The notes below the pieces were generated by a model. That model made no database searches. It was given only the letters and a program-made list of their open reading frames with translations, and had not been told where the DNA came from. From assembly GCF_037102585.1 (NCBI RefSeq), contig NW_027043820.1:902501-966500 (forward strand): a DNA stretch of 64,000 bases. Reading direction: 5' to 3'. Shown here piece after piece: positions 30,401 to 39,231 of the stretch. Each line of letters starts with the position of its first letter. Position 1 is the stretch's first letter. The DNA is from Saccharomycopsis crataegensis (lineage: Eukaryota > Ascomycota > Saccharomycetes > Ascoideales > Saccharomycopsidaceae). The position numbers and the translations under genes were made by a program.

Positions 30401-33400
30401 GCAGCAGTAGTCAAGTCTTCATTGAAGTCTTTCAAAAGTTCACTAATTCTGTCAAGAACATCCTCGTCACTCAATCCAAGAGTATCGTTGACAAAAATGT
30501 TAGCGACATTGGTCAAAGTGGTTGAGGAAGCAGATGAGTTAGCAACTCCACGGTTTGGAATTGGACCGTCAATCTTGGTAGTGCTACTGTTTGGAGAAGA
30601 GCCATTAACCTTTGGCAACAATTCAAGACCCTTAATCAAATTTTCTTCCATTTCTTCAATAGTTGGAGTTGGGATGAGAACACCAGTTCTGACTGGTTGT
30701 TGAGCATTGCTTTCCACAACATAAGACAAATCACTGACACTAGCAGCACGAACCATAGCAGGAGCGCCACTACCTGTAGTCTTGGAGCTGTTAGCAATAT
30801 CCAACATTTGGAAATCCCACTTCAAGATTGGGGTGTTGTCATTGACAACATCATAGCTGATATCACGGATATGATAGTTACGGTAAGATCTTCTGATGTA
30901 AACTTCACCAGCAGCCAAAGCAACATGTGGATCATTGTGGCACAAGAATTGAGTAAGCACATCAAAGACAACATACTTAGAATCAATGATATCACGCAAG
31001 ACATCCAATTGTGGCTTCTTGTGTTTGACACCAATTTCACCGTAACGGGTTTCAGCAACAGATGTCTTCAAAATGTATTCGAGTTGGTCGGTTCTTTCCT
31101 TAACACTTGGCAAAGAACATTGGATCAAGATTTCACGAGCCTTGATAGCAACCTTAGATGAGGATTTGCTTTCCAATTCACTAAGCTTCTTCAAAACCGG
31201 TTTCAATTGAGCAATAACAGTAGAGTTTTCACGACAAGAAGCGGCATATTCAGCAAGAATTTCGGAAACCAAAGAGTTCTTACCCAATTTTCCAAAGTGG
31301 GATCTGGCTAATTTCAACACAGTCTTGTTGTCACTGTTGGAACGCAAAGAAAGCAAAGCGTTAGCAATACTTTGTTTGTCAAACAACTTCTCAATGGTGT
31401 AATAGTTTTCAAGCAAAGTAGTAACAGCATTCAATTCATTATCCAAAGCACCATTGTAGTATTTGTCAATGATTTGAACAAGTGGTTCACAAGAAGTCTT
31501 GAGCTCTTCATTAGACTTGGTGTACTTCAAGATGGTGGATTTCAAAGTTCTAGCAGGGAATTTCTTACCAGCACGGCTTTTTTCAATAATGCTTGAAAGT
31601 TTATCGCCAAGCTCGTCGCCCAATCTAGATTCCAAAGAAGAGAACAAAGCTTTCCATTCAGAGTATGGCAAATCTGGGTTACGCAAAACATCGATGAAGG
31701 CGGCAACGGTTTGTTTCATGACAGAGTTGTTATCATAACCAAGCAAAATGTTTTCAAGAACCAATTGACTGTTCTTGAACTTGTAAACAGGCTTGGTGCC
31801 AGCAACCACAGCTGGGCCAAAGTCATCAACGGTACCTTCAAAGATCTTGGCATGTTTCACCTTGGATGGATCATCAAGAGCAAGAATGGCAAGAATATCA
31901 CCACCATCGACAGTTGAACCTGGTTGTTCTAATAATTGGATAATACCATCTTCAGAAGCACTAAGAGAGACAACCATCTTCATAACTTCAATTTGAGCAT
32001 AGTTTTGACCAGCAGTGACATGATCACCGTTTTCCACGAGGTATTTGATCAATTTACCTGGAGATGGGGTTCTCAATTGAGTTGGATCATTTTCAATTTC
32101 CAATTGACAAGTCTTACCGTCAATCAATAATCTGGTAGATTGAGGTTCTTCAATGTAATAAACGGTGTAAGCCTTACCGCCAATAGAGGTCAACAAACCA
32201 CCATCGCTGAGAGGTCTAGCTTCGACATCAACAGTGGAACCATTGATGAAAACCTTGAAAGATTCTTCGGAGGTTTGAACACAAGTGAATTTGAATTTTT
32301 CGTTTTCGTAAATGAAATCAACAGGGTAAATGGTTTTCAAAAGAGTCTTGTCAGGAACTTGACCTTTATCAAGCAAGCTGTTAAATTCGGCGACAGCTGT
32401 TGAATATTCAATGTAAGCTTTAGTGACGGCACCACAAAGAATAGCCACGTTCTTTTCAGGTCTTTCACTGGTCATTTTTTTAGAAATCAAGTCATCTAAC
32501 CAACCAGTAGAGATGGTGTTGTTGGTGAATTCAGAAGTTTCCAACAACTTGATCAAATATTCGACAGTAGTTTTGAATTCACCACGAATACTCAATTCCT
32601 TAAGAGCAACAACCATGTGCTTTCTACTTTCTTCACGATTTTCACCATAAGCAAAGATGTGACCGAATTGAGAATCACTGAAAGAATGGATGGTACCATT
32701 TTCTGATAAACTGAAGTAACCCCAAACGTTTTTACTTGTCCCAAGATCCAATTTGAGGATACGACCGCCCTTTGGCTTGAACCCGTTTTCAGGATCTTCA
32801 GAAGTGATACGACAGGCGGTGGTGTGACCCTTTGGCTTTGGAGTTCTTTGGGTCTTGTGGGATTCAGGATTGGAAAAGTCGAAATCAATCAAGGATTCTG
32901 AGTGAGGGTCCAATCCGTACAAACAACGGATGTCTCTAATGAAATGCAAAGGAATACCCATAGCAATTTGCAATTGAGCAGCAGGCAAATTGACACCACT
33001 GACCATTTCGGAAGTTGGATGTTCGACTTGCAATCTTGGGTTCAATTCCAAGAAATAGAATTTGTTATCGGCATGAGAATAAAGATATTCAATGGTACCG
33101 GCAGAGACATAACCCACAAGGTTACCTAATCTGACAGCAGCTTTTTCCATTTGTTTGAAGGTTTCTGGAGGAACAATGGTGACCGGAGCTTCTTCGATAA
33201 TCTTTTGATGTCTTCTTTGGACGGAACAATCTCTACCAAACAAAGAAATGGTGTTATTATATTGATCGGACAAGATTTGGACTTCAATATGACGAGCGTT
33301 ACCAGCCAACTTCATAATGAAGATTGGAGAACCAGGAATTTCGTGAGCGGCTTGTTCGTACAATTCGACGAAATCTTCGGCTCTTTCGACTTTTCTGATA

Positions 33401-34347
33401 CCTTTACCACCACCACCTTCGGAGGCCTTGATCATTACCGGGAAACCGATTTTCTTTGCTTTTTCTAACCCATCTTCAGGGGAGGTGGAGCAACACTTGT
33501 TGTAAGTTTTATCGTCGACAGAAACCAATTTTGTTTCATCGTTGACCACGACATCATCGACCCCAGTACCAGACCAAGGGATACAAGGAACATCGGCATG
33601 TTGGGCAACAATAGTAGAACTGATTTTATCACCAAGAGAACGCATGGCGTTACCAGGAGGCCCGATAAAGATGACTTTCTTCTTGGAAGCGGCCAATTTT
33701 TCAGGCAACAATGGGTTTTCAGAGGCATGACCCCAACCGGCCCACACAGCGTCGACATCAGCTCTTTCAGCAATATCAACAATCAAATCGACGTTGGCAT
33801 AATTGTTGTTGTTGGTACCGCCTGGGACTGGGATAACCTGGTCAGCCATACGGATATATTCAGCGTTAGCAGTGAGATCTTCTGGGGTGGCCATTACCAC
33901 AAACTGTATTATTCTTTCGTTGTTAAAAGTAGCGTAAGCCCATTGTCTAACAGAACGAATGTTTTTAACGGCTGCAATACCGTTATTGGCGATAAGAACC
34001 TTGCGGATCACCGAGTGACCGTGAGACTTTTCGACAAACTGGGCGAGGGCATGGAGAGAGTCTGAAGATGAAGTTGAGCTGGAGTTAGCTACGGTTTTGA
34101 GGCCGAAAAAGTTAGAAGGCAACTTCTTGTGCAACTCTTCAAAAGATGTTGACGACGACATCTTTGATCTGGGTATTATGGGGAAGGAAGGAGGATGACA
34201 AGATGATGAGCAGTAGCGCAATAATCTAAAAGGGTGGAGGGACGAGAGCAGTAGTTGCGGATGCTGCTTAGTGTAAAGAGAAGGAGGATAAATGTGACGA
34301 CCAGAAGATAATATTAAAGAATGCTTTTGGAGCAACCACCTTGGCAT
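27478..34347 (-). CDS. ACC1: Acetyl-CoA carboxylase, with a predicted alternative N-terminal mitochondrial presequence
   Basis: Acc1 makes malonyl-CoA, the committed step of fatty-acid synthesis. From the inner ATG at 34161 the protein has 2,227 residues (2,233 in S. cerevisiae). It follows the family closely: biotin carboxylase (ASEGGGGKGIRKVE, FLELNPRLQVEHP), the biotinyl-lysine in EVMKM at about residue 728, a central region, and carboxyltransferase domains (RGSGLIAGVTSRAYKD, NWRGFSGGQRDMFNEVLKYG). The frame continues upstream without a stop to another true ATG at 34347. The extra 62 residues contain no Asp or Glu and are rich in Arg, Lys, His, Ser and Leu, as a mitochondrial presequence would be. 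Two starts could give cytosolic and mitochondrial forms from one gene. The listed span is the longer form. Confidence 0.97.
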   Translation of the reverse strand: MPRWLLQKHSLILSSGRHIYPPSLYTKQHPQLLLSSLHPFRLLRYCSSSCHPPSFPIIPRSKMSSSTSFEELHKKLPSNFFGLKTVANSSSTSSSDSLHALAQFVEKSHGHSVIRKVLIANNGIAAVKNIRSVRQWAYATFNNERIIQFVVMATPEDLTANAEYIRMADQVIPVPGGTNNNNYANVDLIVDIAERADVDAVWAGWGHASENPLLPEKLAASKKKVIFIGPPGNAMRSLGDKISSTIVAQHADVPCIPWSGTGVDDVVVNDETKLVSVDDKTYNKCCSTSPEDGLEKAKKIGFPVMIKASEGGGGKGIRKVERAEDFVELYEQAAHEIPGSPIFIMKLAGNARHIEVQILSDQYNNTISLFGRDCSVQRRHQKIIEEAPVTIVPPETFKQMEKAAVRLGNLVGYVSAGTIEYLYSHADNKFYFLELNPRLQVEHPTSEMVSGVNLPAAQLQIAMGIPLHFIRDIRCLYGLDPHSESLIDFDFSNPESHKTQRTPKPKGHTTACRITSEDPENGFKPKGGRILKLDLGTSKNVWGYFSLSENGTIHSFSDSQFGHIFAYGENREESRKHMVVALKELSIRGEFKTTVEYLIKLLETSEFTNNTISTGWLDDLISKKMTSERPEKNVAILCGAVTKAYIEYSTAVAEFNSLLDKGQVPDKTLLKTIYPVDFIYENEKFKFTCVQTSEESFKVFINGSTVDVEARPLSDGGLLTSIGGKAYTVYYIEEPQSTRLLIDGKTCQLEIENDPTQLRTPSPGKLIKYLVENGDHVTAGQNYAQIEVMKMVVSLSASEDGIIQLLEQPGSTVDGGDILAILALDDPSKVKHAKIFEGTVDDFGPAVVAGTKPVYKFKNSQLVLENILLGYDNNSVMKQTVAAFIDVLRNPDLPYSEWKALFSSLESRLGDELGDKLSSIIEKSRAGKKFPARTLKSTILKYTKSNEELKTSCEPLVQIIDKYYNGALDNELNAVTTLLENYYTIEKLFDKQSIANALLSLRSNSDNKTVLKLARSHFGKLGKNSLVSEILAEYAASCRENSTVIAQLKPVLKKLSELESKSSSKVAIKAREILIQCSLPSVKERTDQLEYILKTSVAETRYGEIGVKHKKPQLDVLRDIIDSKYVVFDVLTQFLCHNDPHVALAAGEVYIRRSYRNYHIRDISYDVVNDNTPILKWDFQMLDIANSSKTTGSGAPAMVRAASVSDLSYVVESNAQQPVRTGVLIPTPTIEEMEENLIKGLELLPKVNGSSPNSSTTKIDGPIPNRGVANSSASSTTLTNVANIFVNDTLGLSDEDVLDRISELLKDFNEDLTTAAIRRITFVVSDKVGAYPKYFTFKGPDYKEDKIIRNIEPSLAFQLELKRLSNFDIKPVFTANRNIHIYEAVGKNSGADKRYFTRGIIRTGKIREDISTAEYLTSEANRLMTDILDSLSVLDLSDSDLNHIFINFSAVFNVTPDDVENAFGDFLERFGRRLWRLRVTAAEIRITCTDERGNPYPIRALITNVSGYVVKSEIYQEVKNASGDLVFKSIGNQPGSMHLRKIDEPYSGKEFLQPKRYHAHVLGTSYVYDFPELFRQAVLLQWKKLAPGSKIPENFFSYNELIFDGSNVIEINREAGANQIGMVAFKVSAKTPEFPKGRQFIIVANDITFKIGSFGPQEDLFFYKVTELARKLGLPRIYLSANSGARIGLADDLVALFKVAWKQENKPEKGFEYIYVDNAGKETIDKSSVTQMITERATVNGEVRHIIKSITSDNAGVEALRGSGLIAGVTSRAYKDIFTITLVTARSVGIGAYLVRLGQRAIQVEGQPIILTGAPAINKLLGKEVYSSNLQLGGTSVMYRNGVSHQVASDDLNGVTKIMDWLSYVPAKRDSPLPILPSTDSWDREVSYYPPQQELYDCRWLIEGRELADGTFESGIFDKGSFVETLGGWAQTVVTGRARLGGIPFGVVSVEVKSVQNVIPADPANSDSVENLVNEAGQVWYPNSAFKTAQAIKDFNNGEQLPLMILANWRGFSGGQRDMFNEVLKYGAMIVDALTEYKQPMFIYIPPTGELRGGSWVVLDPTINEDFMEMYSDVDARHNILEPEGLVSIKFRKEKLLKTMARLDKPYADLKKKLSENDLSAEETAKLTEELNARQSKLLNIYHQLAVQFADLHDRAEIIEQKNIIKKALTLENSRRYFYWRIRRLLSENLYLNAINKNVKTSSKLERVSRLRANYPPSLDYDNDRAVAEWIEANGDKLNSYINNLKNEAIRQKLADTLRSNREETVDALGEMFGLLSAEEKAKLAKYFK

Positions 34348-35163
34348 ATATCAGAAGTCTTCTTTCCAAAATATAATTTTTTTTTTTAATTCCTGAAGAA
34401 ATTACGCGGTCTAAAAGCCTGTGGGCGAAAAATTGTTGATTCCAATTTACCAACAACACGAAACAGAGGCAAAAAACCCAACAGAAACCGTCCCCTTGGC
34501 CGGAACTCCCTGAATGGCCGGTGTGTGTCACGTGTGTGTGTCTTCCGAGGGGGAATCTCCTCTGGCAGTTCCGGGGGAGGGAGCCGTCGGTTGTTGATGG
34601 GGGGGTGGATGTGCTTATTGTATCTGATATATAGATATATATTTATCTATATATACATATACACAACTATATTATAGTAATATTTCATGGTTATGCCATC
34701 CACCACCAGAGACAACCAATCCACAACATTTTGGTCCGCTGCCCAACGGAGTTTCCTTCCATCGATTCTTTCTGCTGTTTTTTAATGTGCGCCGGTTGAT
34801 GTCATCTTCGCACATACCACCCAGCAGGGAATAACAGCGACTCGCGAAAGTGCAAACCCCCCGTTAACACAATAAATGCCACCAATCAATAATTTTCCAT
34901 CCGACAGAGTAGATACCAGGGATGATGTCAACCATCGTCGCTCCGGATTATTAGTAATCGCTTACGGTGTGATCTATATATATATATATGATTGTATATA
35001 TCGTCCCTCCCGCCCCACTGGTATGCGCGCCCTCAATTCCCACTCACGTGCCGGTGATTTTGGTTTTTTTCTCTTTCACACAAATCATCGATCAAATGGC
35101 AGGCACCCCTCCATTACCATTTAAAAAAGCCCTCTTTGACGCATTCTTGTGCTGGACACAGAT
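34348..35163. other. Divergent promoter ACC1/UFE1
   Basis: This 816-bp spacer has a T-run at 34378-34386, an E-box CACGTG within a TG-rich patch at 34529-34534, a GC-rich block at about 34540-34610, TA-rich stretches at 34625-34665 and 34973-34999, and a second CACGTG at 35045-35050, 114 bp before UFE1. The E-box near ACC1 could serve lipid control through Ino2/Ino4-type bHLH factors, which is only inference. Confidence 0.45.
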
Positions 35164-36504
35164 ATGACCGATCTAACTCCTTTCTTCAATCAATGCTTGT
35201 CAATATACAATGAAAGCAATCTGGCAGTAATCTCCCAAAAACACCACCAGCGACACCACCAGCCCAATAACCGTCGTCTTCAAGTTCAGGACAGCTTCCA
35301 TAAGGAATGCCACGACCTATACACAGAAATCTACGGGCTTCACGATTTAATTGAATCTGTAAAGCCAAATTACTTAATCTCCAATACCGCTTTGAGGGAT
35401 TTCGATGACGATGACGATGATGACGATGATGATGATGATGATAACAATATCGATGACGATGACGATGATGATTTTGACATTGACGATCTAAATGCGGTGG
35501 TGGGCGAATCAAAAAAGAAACCAGTGTCATCCAAAAAGAAAAACACTCTAAAGGCCACTTTCTCTGAGGATGATCGTGATCTATTCGATTCGCAATCCAA
35601 TCTATTGCTCCACAAGTTCTCCCAGAAATTGAACCATTTAGAAACCTACGAATCTAAAAGATTCGACGCCATGTGGTTCAGTGAAAAATTCAATCACACT
35701 GACGATCCCGCCAATAATAAATCTAGCAACCCATCCAAAACGTTCTCATTGATGAAGAATTACATTTCGTTCTCTTTGAGAAAAGACGAGTACCAGCAAA
35801 TTAACAAACAAATCCACGCTCATCGTGAAGGGGTCCTCAATTCATTATCCCTCCAACTTAAAAGAATATCCGCGACATTGGGCGATATGCAAAGCATTAG
35901 ACTTCGTCGTAAATTGGAAGAACGATCCAATGAATTGCATGCCCTTGGCACTCACGATATTGTCGGTGATTCCAGCCCCGAATTGCAAGAATCTGGAGTT
36001 GATCGGATGGCCGACAATCTGCCACAAACTACTACTACCACTACTACTGCTACTACTACTACCGCCAACAATCCCGAATCATTCAATATGTCGTATAATG
36101 ATCAACTTCAAATCGATGGTGATGGAGCAATTAATGATGAGTCCCTAGAATTTTACCAGGAAAGCCTTGCGTCACTTTCCCCAAAACAAGTCCAACAATT
36201 GCAGGCGGAAAGCTCGGCGCTTTTAGACTCGAAACTTGCCGAGCTTGCTAAAGTTAAAACCCTCCAGAAATCAACCGCTGATATTGCTAATTTGCAACGT
36301 GAATTAGCGGTGCATGTTGAAGCTCAAGCAGAACAAATCAAGTTTTTGCAAGATGACCAAGAGATAGCAGAGTTGGATATTTTAAAAGGGAACAGAGAAA
36401 TGAAAAACGCAAAACAGCGGGGTAGAACGGCAAGTAAAATTATTGTGTGGGCCAGCGTTAGTTTAGGGGTTTTCATCTTATTATTTGATGCTGTGATCAT
36501 TTAA
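35164..36504 (+). CDS. UFE1: Ufe1, ER-resident syntaxin-18-type t-SNARE
   Basis: Ufe1 is the ER Q-SNARE for Golgi-to-ER retrograde vesicles and ER-ER fusion. The ATG at 35164 gives 446 residues beginning MTDLTPFF, like the yeast protein (MSDLTPIF after its first Met). The N-terminal region includes DSFHKECHDLYTEI. An Asp/Asn-rich insert from GAT/GAC repeats lies near residues 80-105. The SNARE helix occupies about 340-415, with KQVQQLQAESSALLDSKLAE leading into it, and ends GNREMKNAKQRGRTASK. A single C-terminal membrane anchor (IIVWASVSLGVFILLFDAVI) follows. Compared with S. cerevisiae (346 aa) it is about 100 residues longer, through disordered inserts. Confidence 0.92.
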   Translation: MTDLTPFFNQCLSIYNESNLAVISQKHHQRHHQPNNRRLQVQDSFHKECHDLYTEIYGLHDLIESVKPNYLISNTALRDFDDDDDDDDDDDDDNNIDDDDDDDFDIDDLNAVVGESKKKPVSSKKKNTLKATFSEDDRDLFDSQSNLLLHKFSQKLNHLETYESKRFDAMWFSEKFNHTDDPANNKSSNPSKTFSLMKNYISFSLRKDEYQQINKQIHAHREGVLNSLSLQLKRISATLGDMQSIRLRRKLEERSNELHALGTHDIVGDSSPELQESGVDRMADNLPQTTTTTTTATTTTANNPESFNMSYNDQLQIDGDGAINDESLEFYQESLASLSPKQVQQLQAESSALLDSKLAELAKVKTLQKSTADIANLQRELAVHVEAQAEQIKFLQDDQEIAELDILKGNREMKNAKQRGRTASKIIVWASVSLGVFILLFDAVII

Positions 36505-39231
36505 TTGAAGGTGCAATTGGAAAACTGGGAACGTTTCAGAAATGGATGTTTATTTTCTTCTATTTGAATTCTATAGTCTTTTTGGGGAAAGTAGCTATGA
36601 TTTTCTTTTTAAATTTATCAATTTTTCGTGATAAACTCTATCAAGGTTTGTAGGTGATACAGCTTTTAAAGCTCAGGAATATCTAAAGCATTAACAACTT
36701 CTTGGGATACCTACTATATTGATGTTAATTTTTATGACTTTCCTACATGGCTTCTCTGGAATAAACCCTTGTAACTCCCTTTGTAATTCCTTCGAGACAC
36801 GCAAAATGCCAGAGTTTCCCTCTAGAATTGCTGGTGATTGTCATCTGAAAAATGAGACGAACCACTGGCTATCTTCATGAATAGATCCTTGCTTAATAAA
36901 CGTGCCTGTTTTGTGTGATCTTGAGGGTCAATGGTAAGGTTATTATCTTGGATCGAATTATCTGTAGAGGATACTCTTACATCCCATCAGGGGTTCAAGA
37001 AACAACATAAAGACATGTGTATGTCTTCAATAAGGAATCTCATAAACACTGGTCACTAGAATTTTATATTAAGAAAGAAACTTCAAAGTAGATGATACTG
37101 TATTGAAAGCTTCCAAAGCGATTTTTTAATTGTTTTCGATGTAGTTTCATAGGTTCTATAATTTTGCTTTTGTAGCAATTAGATGTGATACTCATCTTGT
37201 TAATGAGTCACTATCAAATTCCACAAATTATATCCAGGCCTTGAAAAATTGGATTCATCAGTGGTTTACGGCTGGTTAGATGAGTTTTCTAGACATTGGT
37301 TAGTTAGAGGATTTACAACGAAGAATTTGGCATCGTAGAAATAATCTTTTTTTTTTTTTTTTTTATGAGAGTATTAAAGAAAAGTGATTTCATTCTAAAT
37401 TGTTCATTTTTAGGATATGATCTTTACTCAATATTTCAAGGTGAACAAAGATTAACTAAAAGATGGACAAAGAGAGAGAGAGAGAGAGAAATGACAAGAT
37501 AAACATATTATTGATGAAGGTATTCCATATTATTAGTAATAGTACAATTTAGCTGAACCTGTCTCAGATCAATATAAGAACCATATATATTGTGTGAATC
37601 ATAGTTCGGGGAAATACCAACAGTATTTGCAAACTCCAGCTAAAACTTTGAATCGTCTATTCTTTGATCTCATATATCATAAAAGTACAGAAATTTGCAC
37701 TGTTATTGAATAATGATGTTTTTTTTTTGTTTTTTTTTTTTAATAATTAAAGAGATCATTTTATTGCTTCATTGTAATTTTTTAAATAAACTAGTTCCTA
37801 TCTATCTACTGTACAGCGGGAACATGAGATTATTATATGATCCTTAAATAATCAAAATGCTCCTGGAAGCTTTACGTAATGTAACCCGACAAGATCTCTA
37901 TCGTTGTGTCTCAATTGTTCCGCAAACTTGAGACTTATAAAAGCTGCCAGACTAATAATCACAAAGCTAATGATGAGAAATATTGATCTTTTTTAGAGTG
38001 TATTGGTCCAGCAGGAAATATATGTATATGGGTGGGATGTGATGCTTGATCTACTGCATCCCATATATGTGATTTATTACGACATACGGTAATTCAGACT
38101 CCTTCCTGATTGGGCAAAAGCCATAACATAGGGTCCAAAAATCTGAGATTTTATACTCATTCTATCGAAATCGCTCGAATAGGAAGGCACTTTCATGCAT
38201 GAATAGCCCTGAGCCCATACTGATCAATACTCATCATACATTTTCTCCCAGGTAACTGTAGTACGTGAGGCCAATACACAAAACTGACATTTATCACCAC
38301 CTGACCAAGAATATTTCGTTCATATGAAGGTGTTAAGTGGGTAGGGCTACCTAGCTTGCATGCCTGAAGAAATGAAAGGATAATAATCTGTATCTTATTA
38401 AACTTTTTTTTTTTTTGAAGAACAGAACATCAATATTCTTGATTTTTCCTCAAGTGTTAACTAACACACGATACAAATAGAATTTACAGTGAATGAATGG
38501 TGCAATTAGTATTCGCTTAAAGACTAGTTCTTCTTTATCTATATTCTCATAATATATCACAATCTTTCAAGATCCCATCATTCCAATGACCACTGGGAAA
38601 TCTTGAATAAGGGAAGGACCCATCAATAGAATATCTGTATCAGTTCTCTGTTATTCTCACAATGCATCGCTCATCAATGATATACAACTAATGGTAACCT
38701 AGCACATATCATTGACCAGCCCAAGAATACACGAGAGAACAATGGCACGTTCTGATAATCAGTTAAACAGAAAGAAGAAGAGTAAAAGAAAATAAAATCA
38801 CCTCCCTTGCAAATCCTTCCATCATCAACGAGGCTTGGGAATTCCTGCTCATTCTCCTACCATCATAAATCGTTGCAAATACTTCCAGAAAGGCAAGTGT
38901 AAGTTCGGGTTGATGTGTATGCTCCAGTAGATGTTAAAGAAAGATCAAATTAAAATGTGAAAAATCAGAATCGAAAACTTGGAATTCCATATCCCCCACC
39001 ATGATTGACAAATTACTATTGTAAACTTTTTTTTTTTTTGCACCATTTCACTTCCATTGTAACTTTTCTCTGATATCTTACAAAAGCAAAAAAAAAAAAG
39101 TACAACTAACTGCCTCATCATTTTCTATAATATATATATATATATATATAAATGAAAAAAGCTTCAATGAAATAAAATAATTAAGGAAGATGAGGAGAAA
39201 AATAAGCATCATTTACATCGTTCCATATCGA
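36505..39231. other. 2.7-kb gene-free convergent region between UFE1 and TRP2
   Basis: Both flanking genes end here, so no promoter is needed, yet the gap is about 2.7 kb while other convergent gaps in this window are 372, 577 and 1,019 bp. No open frame worth noting occurs on either strand. The composition is AT-rich but mostly of normal complexity. It has T-runs near 37349-37364, 37718-37741, 38405-38417 and 39028-39039, a GA repeat at about 37471-37489 and a TA repeat near 39130-39150. A box-C-like ATGATGA at 37970-37976 lacks a convincing partner. I could not identify a tRNA, snRNA, LTR or transposon. It may hide a non-coding RNA, an origin, a centromere or decayed sequence. Confidence 0.55.

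Noticed and set aside
36980-37000. GGGTTCAAGAAAC resembling a tRNA B-box
   Set aside because: The CC end of the B-box is missing and no clover-leaf pairing is possible.
37970-38109. Box C (ATGATGA) and box D (CTGA) pair suggesting a snoRNA
   Set aside because: The spacing is about 130 nt and the flanking bases do not form the short terminal stem expected of a C/D snoRNA.
36505-39231. LTR or transposon remnant in the long convergent gap
   Set aside because: No terminal repeats, target-site duplications or coding fragments of such elements were seen.
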